This document shows positions 22,810-33,888 of a stretch of 64,000 bases of DNA, one piece after another. The notes beneath the pieces were generated by a model. The model did no database searches, was not told the DNA's origin, and was given only the letters and a program-made list of their open reading frames with translations. Where the stretch lies: positions 548,393,763 through 548,457,762 of the forward strand of contig NC_058524.1 of NCBI RefSeq assembly GCF_904849725.1. Direction: 5' to 3'. Position numbers and translations under genes: made by a program. Each line of letters begins with the position of its first letter. Within the stretch, counting starts at the first letter, position 1. The stretch comes from Hordeum vulgare subsp. vulgare (Eukaryota > Streptophyta > Magnoliopsida > Poales > Poaceae).

Positions 22810-25800
22810 AAGCGTCTCGCAAATAGGTCACACAGCACATACATAACAATAAAGAGACAATCAGGGGTTCAATTGCCTTCTCATAAATATATCAGAGTAC
22901 ATCACGCATACAATCAAAGTAGTTCCGCTACGGACTACAACAAGAGAAAATGGCTATGCTACCCTGCCTGCTGGCCCACGATCACGACCACGCCTCAATC
23001 TTCTGGATAGTTCACGTACAGGCGGTCGGTCTCCTCATCATACTGCCACGCTAGCTGCGTGCCGTCGGGATCATCTATCTCTGGGGTACCTGAACCTATT
23101 GGTATTGTGGAGGAATCCGTGAGCCACGGGGACTCAGCAATCTAAGACCTTGGTGCCAGAACTAGTCAAGTTATTAGGTTGGATAGGGTAGAGTGTTTAA
23201 GGTTGCAGCATCCTAAGCTTGATTTGGTGGCTAACTTACGTAGAACATATATGAAGGTGGACTATACTAGCGGTCGAGAATACTTGATCACTAGGTGATT
23301 CTGAACACCTACCTACGTCATTCATAACCCCACCGTGTTCCCGATCGAAGAGAGATCTTCGAGGGGACAGTCATGGTTACGCACACAGTTGGCAATTTTA
23401 TTAGCTTTTGTTTAAGTTATCTAATACCGGATGTTAACAAAATATTCCAAGTTGCCACATAACCGCGGGCACAGCTTTCCGAAAGATTAAACCCTGCATG
23501 GGTGCTCCAACTAGTCCATCACAAACGTACACGGGCCGCAAAGTAATCCTCTATCACGAATCTCGTGATCTCGTCGGATTCCTTAGAGGAAAACCTCAAC
23601 TCTGGGGAGAACCAAAGCTTCACTGGGATTCCTATACGCAAGATATATTGCTAAGGTAAGGCAAGACTAGCAGGACCTCCCGTCGTGTCGACGACCCCGA
23701 TAAGAGCCGCGTATCTCAGTCTCAGGACACGACGGATGGAAAAGCCTACAGGAACCAAACCTCAAGTTTCCCTGTGGTGGCCCCCGTAGTCTGTCCATTT
23801 TGGACCAACACTCATGAGGAGCACTGGCCCGGGTTGTTGATTAAAGATCCTCGGGGTGATCATTCCCTATGTAGATTATTATTAAGTGATTAGCAAATTA
23901 ACACCAATATTGGGTCCTACCGGACAAGTCTTAGCACTACGAGATTTATCGAGGGGGTCCCCATAACAACCCCGAACGTGTTAGGAGCGATCAATATGGA
24001 ATCAAACACCGGTAGCCGGTAACTATGACGGCAATAACAGAACAAAACACCCGGCAAAAGGCTAGGCCTTCCATTATTTACCAAGTATATAGGTGCATTA
24101 ATTAAATAACAGAATTAAGATAATGATATCAAGCTCATGTTATCACATGAGACAAAGCACCTGCATCTAGCAACACTAACATTAGTAGCTGAGCAAGCCT
24201 ACTTAGCCATTCAAGTTTGCTAGGAAGGGATCAGTGTTTGGGTTCATGGAATATCAAGAGGCAATTATTTCAGTGGTGGGCAGTGAGCATATGACAAGGA
24301 AACGTAATTTAGCATAACAAGTCTAGAGATGGAATCAAGGTCATATCATCTTGCCTGTGATATCCTCAGCTTGGAATGGTTCTTGATCGTCATGCACGTA
24401 CTCTCCTGACTCCACGTATTCGTTCTCCAATCCCGGTGCTATCCATCATAAGAATAACATCCAATGAACAACAGCACGTCAAGATGCAACAATCACATGA
24501 TGCATGAGAAGAATATGAGCATGCATCACTATTTCTATCACTAGCACAAGCATAAGGAGTGAATACATGTTCCTGGACAGAACTGCATGCTAACCTATTT
24601 TGACATGCATGATAATGACATGATCAGATGCGTCTCGTGAAAACAATGCAAAACCATATAAAGAACATTACAATCGGAGCTACGGATCAACGGGAATCAA
24701 TGAAACAAGATATGAAGCCCTACGTAACAAAATCATCACCACACACTCAAATGGCACAAATCTGGTATTCCCAGGTTGCCTAGACATAAAACAAACCAAC
24801 ATGAATGGGGTGGAGCAAATAAGAACACCACATCATCAACTAAGCACTCACAAACATCAAAATGACAAAACTACACAATCTGCCATAAACTGCATCATAG
24901 CACCTTGTGAGCTACATGCAAAGCACCTACAACCACCCAAACATGACAAATAATATATGTGGCCGTATCTAGTCAAGAATAATACAAGCACAAGCAAGAA
25001 TCACACAAAAAGGAATTAAACACAGAAATTTACAAGGCTGTAAACTTGCCCAAAAACATCAGTTTTCACGGACTTAGTGAAAATTCCAGATTCTCACTTT
25101 CTGTCTATGCTCTGAAGCATTTTGACAACAGCCAAAACAATATCTACAGGACCCCAAATGACATGAAATTTTACAGGGAGCTAGACAAACATATCAGGTC
25201 CAACTTTCTAGTTGAAAGCTAAGGCTATATCACAACACAATGACCAGCACAACCTCATCAACAGGAGAAGAAAATATAAACAAATTCTCAGACTTAGTGA
25301 AAATCTCAGAAAATCTCAGATTTTCACTAATCTGGAATTTCAGCCACATGCCTACTTTGAGTGGGCATAACTTTCACATATGGAATCATAATCATGAGAT
25401 GAAACCAACAAGAGGTAGAGGGGGTCACCCTCTACTAGCACAACCAAGAAACAATCACAAAGGCTCACCACAACTCATGGAACCAAGCTCCAAACATAAA
25501 AGAAAATGAAAATATGTCATCTCCAGAAAATGTTCCAATGGCAAAACTAATCTCACCAATGGATTCCTGGGATGATTCTACCCCAGAAACATATAAAATA
25601 CATATGCACTTGCTTGGAACAAGTGAGCACAAACTAGGAAAGAAAACTACATAGTTTCACATAGAGATGAATAGGCTTCATCACATGTGATTCCACTAGC
25701 TCAACACCTACACCATGAACATACACACACTCGCAAGGAAGGGTACACACTCACACATATGGACATGTGTTGGTGCACCTTGCTTTAGTAGGTGGAGTGA

Positions 25801-26150
25801 ACCCACATACACCCACACAACTACACACACACAAAGCATGTGAGAAGGGGGGGGGAACCCATCTATACCCACACCACACTCTTGAGATCACAAGCACAAA
25901 TCACATCACTTCACTATATCTCATGAGAAGTAACTACACAATCTCATCACACATGTATGTGTGATACATCACACACTCACACCACATGCCTACTTATATA
26001 TTCACATGAAGCAAACATGGACACGCAAAAGGAAAATGAAGCCTAGCCTAATATAATCTGAATCACATGCACCTGCAATCTACTGTTGCTAGGAGCAAAA
26101 TATTACACAACAAAGAAAAATAATACAGGAAAAAAATAAGAGGCTTGGGG

Positions 26151-26204
26151 GGGTTTGATCCCAAGCCCTCTCTGCACTGCACTGCTGTTGTTGCCACCCT
26201 GCTA
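26151..26204 (-). repeat. tRNA-like A/B box module b in long LTR 2
   Basis: Minus-strand TAGCAGGGTGG (26204-26194) is A-box-like and GGATCAAACCC (26161-26151) fits the B box. They are 32 nt apart, close to tRNA spacing. Confidence 0.5.
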
Positions 26205-26307
26205 CTGTCTTGGCTTTGATAGAGAAGGCTCAGCTAGCAAGGTGTACCTCTGCTGCTGCATCTACTTCGAACAAGAAAAGAAAACCCAAAAGGGGGGTGC
26301 ACCATAG

Positions 26308-26362
26308 GGGACTCGAACCCTGCACCTCAAGGAAACAAACAGACACACACACCAACGCGCTA
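26308..26362 (-). repeat. tRNA-like A/B box module a in long LTR 2
   Basis: Minus-strand TAGCGCGTTGG (26362-26352) resembles an A box and GGTTCGAGTCC (26318-26308) is a perfect B box, 33 nt apart, the same gap as module a of LTR 1. It lies about 150 bp from module b, as in LTR 1. Confidence 0.55.
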
Positions 26363-28203
26363 CGACACGGCTACTGTTAGCAGGAGGGGGTATTTCTAGG
26401 AATACCATCACAACACCTGTCTCTGCTCTGTCCTGCGCGCCGGCGACAGAGAGGCCGCCATGGATTCGCTGTTGCTGCTGCTGCGCTACGACGGAAGACA
26501 CTAAGGCTACGAGGAGGATACTTCCCTTGCTGCCGAAACCTGCGAGCACCACAAGCTACACAAGCCCTCTGCAACACCAGGACCTGGCGCTACCTACATC
26601 AAACAGAGACGCTAGATCGCCGCCTGCGCTAGCTACTGCTCTCTACCCGACGGGAAAGGGGGAAGGAGAGGCTTGCTCACCTTGGGAAGGAAGGGAAGGA
26701 GTCGATCCAAAGGAGAGGGAGTCAGATCGGAGTGGAAGAAGAGCCGTTGCACCCTGACGCGGAACCGAGGAAGAAGCCGAAGTTCACCCGGAGCTAGCTG
26801 TTAACGAGGAGATGGTCGACGATGTAGATGTTCCCCGGCCTCAACTAGGTCGGGAACAGAAAGCGGGGTGCTCTGCCGAGCCCCCGGACAAGGTGGCGGC
26901 GCCGGACGGCGATGAAGCAGGGAAAGACGCCGGCAGCTGCTGCTGCTCTCTCTGCTACCCTACTTAGAGAGCTTACCGGGAGGGGAGAGAGGGAGATGGG
27001 AAGGAGATGGTGGCGGCGGCGGATGGGAGAGGGGGAAAACCTAGGAGAGGGAGAGGGCACGAACGTCGAGATATATAAGGGGGTGGCCTCGACGATAGTG
27101 CCTCACGGCGGCAACTCTCGCTCTCTGCAACGCCTGACGGAAAGGTGCAGAGAAGGGGGGGTAGACGCCGTCTGCGGTGGAGAAGGGAGGTGCGCGCTGG
27201 GACTCTGTGCGAATAGGTATGGGCCAAGGGAAGGAGTTGGGCTTGCTAGCACCAGAGAGAGGGAGAAAGGAGTGGGCCGCCACGGAGGGAGAGAGCCCAC
27301 CTGAGCGCCACAAGAGGAGAAATGATTCCCTCTGCCTTTTCTTTTTAACAGGAAGTACCAGAGAAGAAATAATTGCACAAGAAAAACTACAAAATAAAAA
27401 AATAAAGCTAGCACATACCTGGTCATGAAAATTCAAGACCTATTTGAATAAAATGCAACATGAATATATGGGGCAAATTAATATTTACAAAACAGCCATT
27501 GTTTGGCCTGTTTTGTAATTATTTGCACCTCTTGCACCCCTCCTTAAAACAGCACCTATACTTCACAAATCCACCACAAACAAGAGCTAAAACAGGAACA
27601 TTTTAAAAACAGAAAAGGAAGAAGTGTATCTTGACATAGGAGGAATAGAGAGAGGGGTGAAGATGATTTGAAGCCTAAGCATTCACATGGAATCCTACTA
27701 GCACAAGCAACCTAGTAGAGTTGCACCACACCACACATATGTCCACAAGATCACAAACACCACATGAAAGCATAAGACCACAATGCAACATCACAAGACA
27801 TGAGCATGAAATGTTATGTTATGCATGAATGCAAGGGAAGGAAAAGTTAAGGGACATCACATGGAACCATGGCATTGATCTCTCTCATAGCATTGACATG
27901 GTGGTCCCACAAGGAAGGTTCCAAATATGGCAAATACACACTTGGGGCATTACAGTGTCCCAGGTCACCGGACACGGCGTAGGTCGAGCCAATGGGTCCT
28001 CATCGGCCGGCAGTAGAGGAAAAACTGCGGGGAAGCAACGTGTCTCGTCAACTGCTGCGTCTTCAGAAGATGTCGACGAGAATGAAGGCTTTGAAGATGA
28101 AGATGACAACAATGCTTTTGGAGAGGTAAATTTTTGAATTGTGTACATAGTTCTTTTTTTGTATCAGGGTGCAAATTCATCTTCTTTTTGTGCTAGCTAA
28201 TTG

Positions 28204-28331
28204 TGTGTACTTGTTATTTTTTGTTTGAAATGTGTACTTGTTATTTTTGTTTGAATTGTGTACTTGTTATTTTTGTTTGAATTGTGTACTTGTTATTTTT
28301 GTTTGAATTGTGTACTTGTTATTTTTGTTTA
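28204..28331 (+). repeat. 26-bp tandem repeat in the Harbinger accessory-gene intron
   Basis: About five copies of a 26-bp unit containing TGTGTACTTGTTATTTTTGT lie directly after the exon 1 donor (28126) and before the acceptor near 28333. All copies but the first are nearly identical, so the array is young. Confidence 0.85.
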
Positions 28332-29300
28332 GAAAAACATTGCCAAGGCTGATTGGACAGACGCGCATATTACTGTATTTTGTAACATCGCCTGTGAGGA
28401 AGCTAGGGATGGGCACTGTGTGAATGGTGTTTGGACAAGTAGAGCCTACAATAACATGAAGAAAAAATTATCAACGTGCTGGCCTCCTGCATAGTACCAA
28501 GCAATTCAAAAATTGCATAACTAGACTCAAGAGCTACTATACTGCTTGGGTGTGGTTGGGGCAGCAAACTGGTTGTGGCCGAACTGGAGATGGAGCTATA
28601 ACCACATCTAATGAGTGGTGGAAAATAATAATTAAGGTACATACATTATTCTGTAAATTACATCTGAATTGCTCACAATTGGTTACATTATTCAGCCTTG
28701 TCCTAATTACCTAACTAATGTTGTAGGAGAGACCAGATGTCAGAAAATTCAAGGGTGGCAATCCTGAGTATTTGGATATGCTAATAGAGCTATTTCAAGG
28801 TGTGGCACTTGATGGATCATCAGCTTATGTGCCCTTAGATGAAGATGAAGAAGAAGAATATGATGTTGCCGATGATGGAAATGAGTAGAGTCCAATGAGC
28901 ACGACCAGTAGGAAGAGGGGAAGCAGCGGCAGTGAACAGTCAGCTTCAAGCCCAGGAAAGAAACACAAGAGCCCAATGGTAAAACTAATGATAGGGCTCA
29001 TCAATACTATGAATAGTGAGAACACTTCTGACATGATCACTGAATATGCAAACAGAAGGCAGGAAGCAAAGGACAAGGCAAGAGAGAAGAAATCAAACAA
29101 CACTAAGGAATCCATTACTCATTGTCAACTGTTGGCAGTTCAATGTGGTGCAGAAGAAACAAGTGTTGAGTACTTCATGGCAACTCAACTGTTTGCAGAT
29201 GAGGCAAACATAGTCATATTTGAGAACATTTCAAGTAATGAGGCTAGACTAACTTGGTTGAAGAGGTGGTGCATGATGAAGAAGTTGTACTAATGTTTGC

Positions 29301-32080
29301 ATGTTTCAGGATGATGACAACAGTGTTGATGGGAGCAGCATTGATGATGAAGCACTGATGTTGTTCATGCACCAAAAAAGGAAGAGAAGAATGATGCAGA
29401 TGGCCTGCATGATTGGTATGTACTACCTGGACTCTTACTGGAACAAAGGACCTAGAAGAGTACCAATAGAGTCTGGGCATGATTGGGTTATGACAACACT
29501 AGGGAACGAAACTGCCTGTTACAACATGTTTAGAATGCACAGACCAGTGTTTGAGAAATTGCATAGTGTGCTTGTTGATTCCTATGATTTGAAGTCCACT
29601 AAAAAATGTCATCAGTTGAGTCTCTAGGCCTGTTTATGTGGATAGTAGGTTCCCCTCAATTTCTAAGACAATGCTACGGTAACAAAAGTCCTTCCTTGGC
29701 GCTAGGAATTCTTCTTGCTACTTCTCTTGTTTGCGTTGGTTTTTCCCTTGAAGAGGAAAGGGTGATGCATCACATGAGCAGTAAGTATTTCTCTCAGTTT
29801 GAGAACCAAGGTATCGATCCAAAAGGAGGGTCTCGTCAAGTCCAGAGTACCTGCGCAAACACAAACAGGCTTGCACCCAACGCTTCAAAGGGGTTGTCAA
29901 TTCCTTCAAGATTGTTTGCAAAGTGAGATCTGAAGGCGGAAAGTGCAACGAAGTAAAAGTGTAAGGCTGAAAATATGGTGTGGAGTAGACCCCGGGGCCA
30001 TACTGTTCACTAGAGACTTCTCTCAAAATAGCAAATATCACGGTGGGTGAACAAATTACTATCGAGCAATTGATAGAACCGCGCAAAGTCATGACGATAT
30101 CTAAGGCAATTATCATACATATAGGCATCACGTCCGAGACAAGTAGACCGATACTTTCTGCATCTACTACTATTACTCCACACATCGACCGCTATACATC
30201 ATGCATCTAGTGTATTGAGTTCATGACGAACAGAGTAACGCCTTAAGCAAGATGACATGATGTAGAGGGATAATCTGAAGCCAATGATGAAAACCCCATC
30301 TTTTTACCCTTGATGGCAACAACACGATGCGTGCCTCGCTACCCCTTCTGTCACTGGGTGAGGTCACCGCACGGTATGAACCCAAAAGCAAGCACTTCTC
30401 CCAATGCAAGAATCATAGATCTAGTTGGCCAGACAAAACCCACAACTCGAAGAAAATTACAAGGATATGAAATCATGCATAAGAGAGATCAGAAGAAATT
30501 CAAATAAGATTCATAGATAATCTGATCATAAATCCACAATTCATCGGATCTCGACAAACACACTGCAAAAGAAGATTACATCGGATAGATCTCCATGAAG
30601 ATCATGGAGAACTTTGTATTGAAGATCCAAGTGAGAGAAGAAGCCATCTAGGTACTAGCTATGGACCCGTAGGTCTATGGTGAACTACTGAAGCATCATC
30701 GAAGAGGTTATGGTGTTGATGAAGAAGCCCTTCGTGTCCGAATCCCCCCTCCGGTAAGGCACGAGAACGTGCCCCAGATGGGATCTTGCGGAGATAGAAG
30801 CTTGCGGAGGCGGAAAAGTACTTTCGATGATCTCGTGATTTTTTGGGATTTTTAGGGAATATATAGGCGCAACCCCTAGGGTAGAGGACGCCCAGGGGGG
30901 CACAAGCCTGTGGGCCGCGGCCCCCCCTGGCCGTGGGGTGGGGGCTTGTGGGGCCCCTGAGGCTCCCCTGCCTTGGCTCTCAAGCTTCTCGATCTTCTTC
31001 CGTTACGGAAAAAATCTTTTCGGGGATTGTCTTCCGTTTGGATTCTGTTTCAAAATCTCCTCTGAAAGGGGTGAAAAACATGGAAAAAAATAGGAACTAG
31101 CACTTGGCACCGAGTTAATAAGTTAGTCCCAAAAAATATATAAAAGGCATGCAAAACATCCAAAGTTTGACAAGATAATAGCATGAAACCATAAAAAATT
31201 ATAGATACGTTGGAGACATATCAGACAAGCAGAAAACATATTTGTTAGGTCATTGGAGACAATTGTAAGGAAGTTTGATAAGGTTTTGGCATGTTTGATC
31301 AAGCTTGCAAAAGACATCATCAGGCCAATAGATCGTCAATTCAGAACGGTGCATTCAAAATTAAGACCTAGAAAGTATGCACCATTTATGGATAATTGCA
31401 TTGGTGCAATAGATGGGACACACATACAAGTTGTGGTACCAATTGCCACTGTTGCCCAGCATAGGAATAGACATAAGGAGAAGAGTCAGAATGTGATGTG
31501 TGTGTGTGACTTTGATACGAGATTCACATTTTTCCTAGCTGGTTGGCCAGGATCAGTGCATGACATGAGGGTCTTCAGTGATTCCCGATCCATATTTGGT
31601 GACAAGTTTCCAAAATCTCCACCTAATAAGTTCTATCTTGTGGACTCAGGGTACCCAAATAGACCGGGTTATCTTGCACCATACAAGGCTTTAACCTATC
31701 ATTTCCAGGAGTACCGTGATGGCACAATGCCTAGAGGAAAAAAGGAACACTTCAATTTCACCCATTCTTCACTTAGAAATGTCATCGAGAGGTGTTTTGG
31801 AGTCTTGAAGAATAAGTGGAGGATTTTGCTTCACTTGCCTAGTTATCCACAACAGAAACAAAGCAAAATCATTGTGGCTTGCATTGCACTGCACAATTTT
31901 ATTAGACAAAGTCAACTCGCCGATATAGATTCCGACTTGTGTGATCAAGATGAAAATTATGTACCATTGTCTATGGCAAAGACTACAACAAATGATTCAA
32001 CAAATGAGATGGACAGTGCTGCTATGAATCAATTCAGAGCTTGGGTCGATGATGGGTTGTGGTCCTTGAAACAACAATGA
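29301..32080 (+). pseudogene. PIF/Harbinger transposase, split by a solo LTR and one frameshift
   Basis: The N-terminal part (29301-29627) contains the helix-rich region FRMHRPVFEKLHSVLVDSY. A one-base loss in the A run near 29600-29606 shifts to the frame starting SSVESLGLFMWIVGSPQF. After LRQ the gene is cut by the LTR at 29672-31223 and resumes as AENIFVRSLETIVRKFDKVL. LTR plus one target copy is 1557 bp, a multiple of three. The downstream 275 residues look undamaged: Asp in CIGAIDGTHIQ, Asp in WPGSVHDMRVF, then VDSGYPNRPGYLAPY, and Glu in LRNVIERCFGVLKNKW, so the full DDE triad is present. The stop is at 32080. The core fold is intact but the gene cannot be expressed whole. Confidence 0.88.
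29672..31223 (-). mobile_element. Solo LTR, 1552 bp, inside the transposase gene
   Basis: The minus strand reads TGATATGTCTCCAACGTATC at the start and ends CCGTAGCA. The 5-bp duplication GACAA flanks it (29667-29671 and 31224-31228). There is no internal coding domain. The LTR resembles the partial sequence at the right edge of the window (both contain AGACCCCGGGGCCATA). Confidence 0.88.
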
Positions 32081-32476
32081 TATGAACACGTGTTCTTCGC
32101 TTATGTAATTTCTGTTATCTCGGTTGTTATGTACTCTCTCTTATTTTGGTTCTCATGAACAAGTGTTAATTCGTTTGTATGAACAAGTGTTATTTCGGTT
32201 GTCACTATTTTGTAATTCGTTTGTACGAACAAGGGTTATGTGAACACATGTTTTTTTATTAGGGATAACACAGACTTATAAGTCACTGTAAACAAACAGG
32301 TAGGGACCCGAGACTTATAAGTCCCTGTAAACAAACAGGTAGGGACTCGGGACTTACAAGTTGGGACATAAAAAAGTCCTATGCCTTATGAAACAAACAG
32401 GGCCTAACTAGTATGACACATGAGCAAAACGCCTATGAATACGCACTAAAAAAAACCTTCATTGACACATGCCTTA

Positions 32477-33885
32477 GGGGGTGTTTCTTTCCTGGGACTT
32501 TTTGGTGTAGGGACTAAAAAAAGTCCCTAAAAGTCCCATGGGAAAGAAACAGGAGGGACTTTTAGGGACTAAAAGTGGTCATTTGGGACTAATTGAAGAA
32601 GTCCCTCCGGGAGGGACTTTTAGGGACTTTTTCCCACCGTACCCCCGCACCGCATCTTATCCACGCGCTTCCTCCCATCCGCTCGCTCCTCCCCTTCCCT
32701 TCCCCGCCGCTTCTCCCCTTCCCAGCCGCCAGTGCCCTGAGCAGCCGCCGCCGCCGGTGCCCTGAGCAGCCGCGCCCCCATGGCCACCGATGAAGACGAC
32801 GAGGCGCAGTGGATCTCCCAGTTCCCGTCGCATCAACCTGCATCTCAGGGTTCATCGGCCGGCGGGAATCTAGGAAGAGGAATTGGATTTTTGGATCTCA
32901 ACAGCAACATCGAGGACTTCCCCGAGTTGGGCTCGTACCAGCAGCTTCTCCTTCACGAGACGGCCGTTCATGGTTCTTCTCCGACTGGGCGTGGTCGCGG
33001 GCGGTCTGTTTCCCAGGGAGGAGGAGGCCTGACCCGGTCATTGAGCCTCGGTGGCGCTCACACGCGCCCGTTCGTCGCCCCAAGCACAGCTCCCGTTGAC
33101 GGAGCCGTCAGAGGGCGTGGGAAGGCCATGTCCCATGGCACTGGGCACGGTGTAGGCCGAGCCCGGTCTGTTTCCCAGGGAGGAGGAGGCCTTCGAGGCA
33201 TTACAGGACGTGGCTTTTCCACCTCTCAAGTTGCAAGCCGGCAACGTGCATCGTCATCTGCTGTGCCTACAGAAGATGCGGACGACAGCGAAGGCTTTGA
33301 AGATGGAGACGACGACGGCGTTGTGGGAGAGGTATAAATTTCTCGTATATGCATATTTAGTTTTCTATTTTGTGTATGTGTTATTTCCTACTAAACAAAT
33401 GTACAGACCTTGTAATGGTCTCTTTGTACAGACCTGGTAATAGTACAGACCCGGTAATATCATTTCTATTTTTGTGTATGTGCATCAGACCTGGTAATGG
33501 TCTCTTTGTTTTTTCTTTTGCTACTTTTTTTGTTTGTTCAGAAAAGGATGTATCAGACCTGGTTTTGTGTATGAGGCCATCTGCTGTCCGATCTTTTTTT
33601 GTGCTGTGCGATCTTTTTTTAATAGTCTTTGTTGTGCGATCTTTTTTAACAGTCTTTGCTGTGCGATCTTTTTTTGTGTATGAGGCCATCTGCAGTCAAT
33701 AGTACGAGTTCATGCAGTGAATAGTAAATACCTGTAATGTATATGGTCAGGGGTAATATGGTCTTTTTGCAAGTCATTTAATGACCCCTAGTCCCTGTTT
33801 AGTCCCTGGAAAGAAAAGGGTAGGGACTAGAGACTTTTTAGTTGGGACTAAAAAAAGTCCTAGGACCTTTTAAAGAAACAGGGCC
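32477..33885 (+). mobile_element. Deletion-derivative PIF/Harbinger element, 1409 bp
   Basis: It starts GGGGGTGTTTCTTTCC, ends AAAGAAACAGGGCC and is flanked by TTA (32474-32476 and 33886-33888). It keeps the first exon of the accessory gene and the 3' end but lacks the SANT domain exon and the transposase. Terminal arms contain repeated GGGACTTTTAGGGAC units. The right TTA is shared with the next element. Confidence 0.88.
32780..33331 (+). CDS. First exon of a Harbinger Myb/SANT-like accessory gene (fragment)
   Basis: From the ATG at 32780 an uninterrupted exon of 184 codons reads MATDEDDEAQWISQF and continues Gly/Ser/Arg-rich, with two copies of GRxRSVSQGGGG, to an acidic end EDADDSEGFEDGDDDG. 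It reaches a splice donor after 33331. The decayed copy at 22.5/28.1 kb is its homologue. The DNA-binding domain exon is missing downstream, so if transcribed it gives only the low-complexity N-terminal part. It is an element gene, not a host gene. Confidence 0.6.
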
Positions 33886-33888
33886 TTA

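Larger units (their letters stand above)
22742..27954 (-). mobile_element. Solo LTR, 5213 bp, second copy of the long-LTR family
   Basis: On the minus strand it starts TGTAATGCCCCAAGTG and ends AGTCGTTACA, flanked by the perfect 5-bp duplication GTGTC (22737-22741 and 27955-27959). It interrupts the first exon of a Harbinger accessory gene. It shares the terminal stem-loop, the 1-kb conserved part and the tRNA-like modules with 10995-15717. A TATA-like TATATAAG lies at about 27070-27077, and a GC-rich segment extends over 26.4-27.3 kb. No gag/pol is present. Confidence 0.87.
22512..29293 (+). pseudogene. Harbinger Myb/SANT-like accessory gene, broken
   Basis: The first exon resumes across the solo LTR. 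Residues ELGSYQQLLFDQSAGHG at 22.5 kb lead to the LTR, and beyond it SQVTGHGVGRANG and an acidic end run to the splice donor at 28125. Excising the LTR plus one target duplication keeps the frame. The second exon, from about 28333, carries the tryptophan-centred Myb/SANT-like domain (ADWTDAHITVFCNIACEEA...). Lesions: a one-base insertion near 28480 and an in-frame TAG at 28886-28888, beyond which the frame continues to 29293 (KKLY). The intact relative of exon 1 is at 32780-33331. Such proteins assist Harbinger transposase binding and nuclear import. This copy is inactive. Confidence 0.7.
22490..32404 (+). mobile_element. Formerly autonomous PIF/Harbinger element with two solo LTR insertions
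   Basis: It carries both genes expected of an autonomous Harbinger: a Myb/SANT-like accessory gene (22.5-29.3 kb) and a DDE transposase gene (29.3-32.08 kb). The right end is clear: repeated GGGACTTATAAGTCCC-type units, then AAACAAACAGGGCC ending at 32404, followed by TAA. The left terminal repeat is missing; the first homology to the related element at 32477 begins near 22520, so the left end is truncated or overwritten. Without the two nested LTRs (22742-27954 and 29672-31223) the remaining length is about 3.1 kb. Confidence 0.7.

Noticed and set aside
26308..26362. Possible functional tRNA gene
   Set aside because: A and B boxes are good but no acceptor stem or anticodon arm can be formed, so it is listed as tRNA-like only.
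28204..28331. CRISPR-like array
   Set aside because: The repeats are directly tandem without unique spacers and sit in a plant transposon intron.
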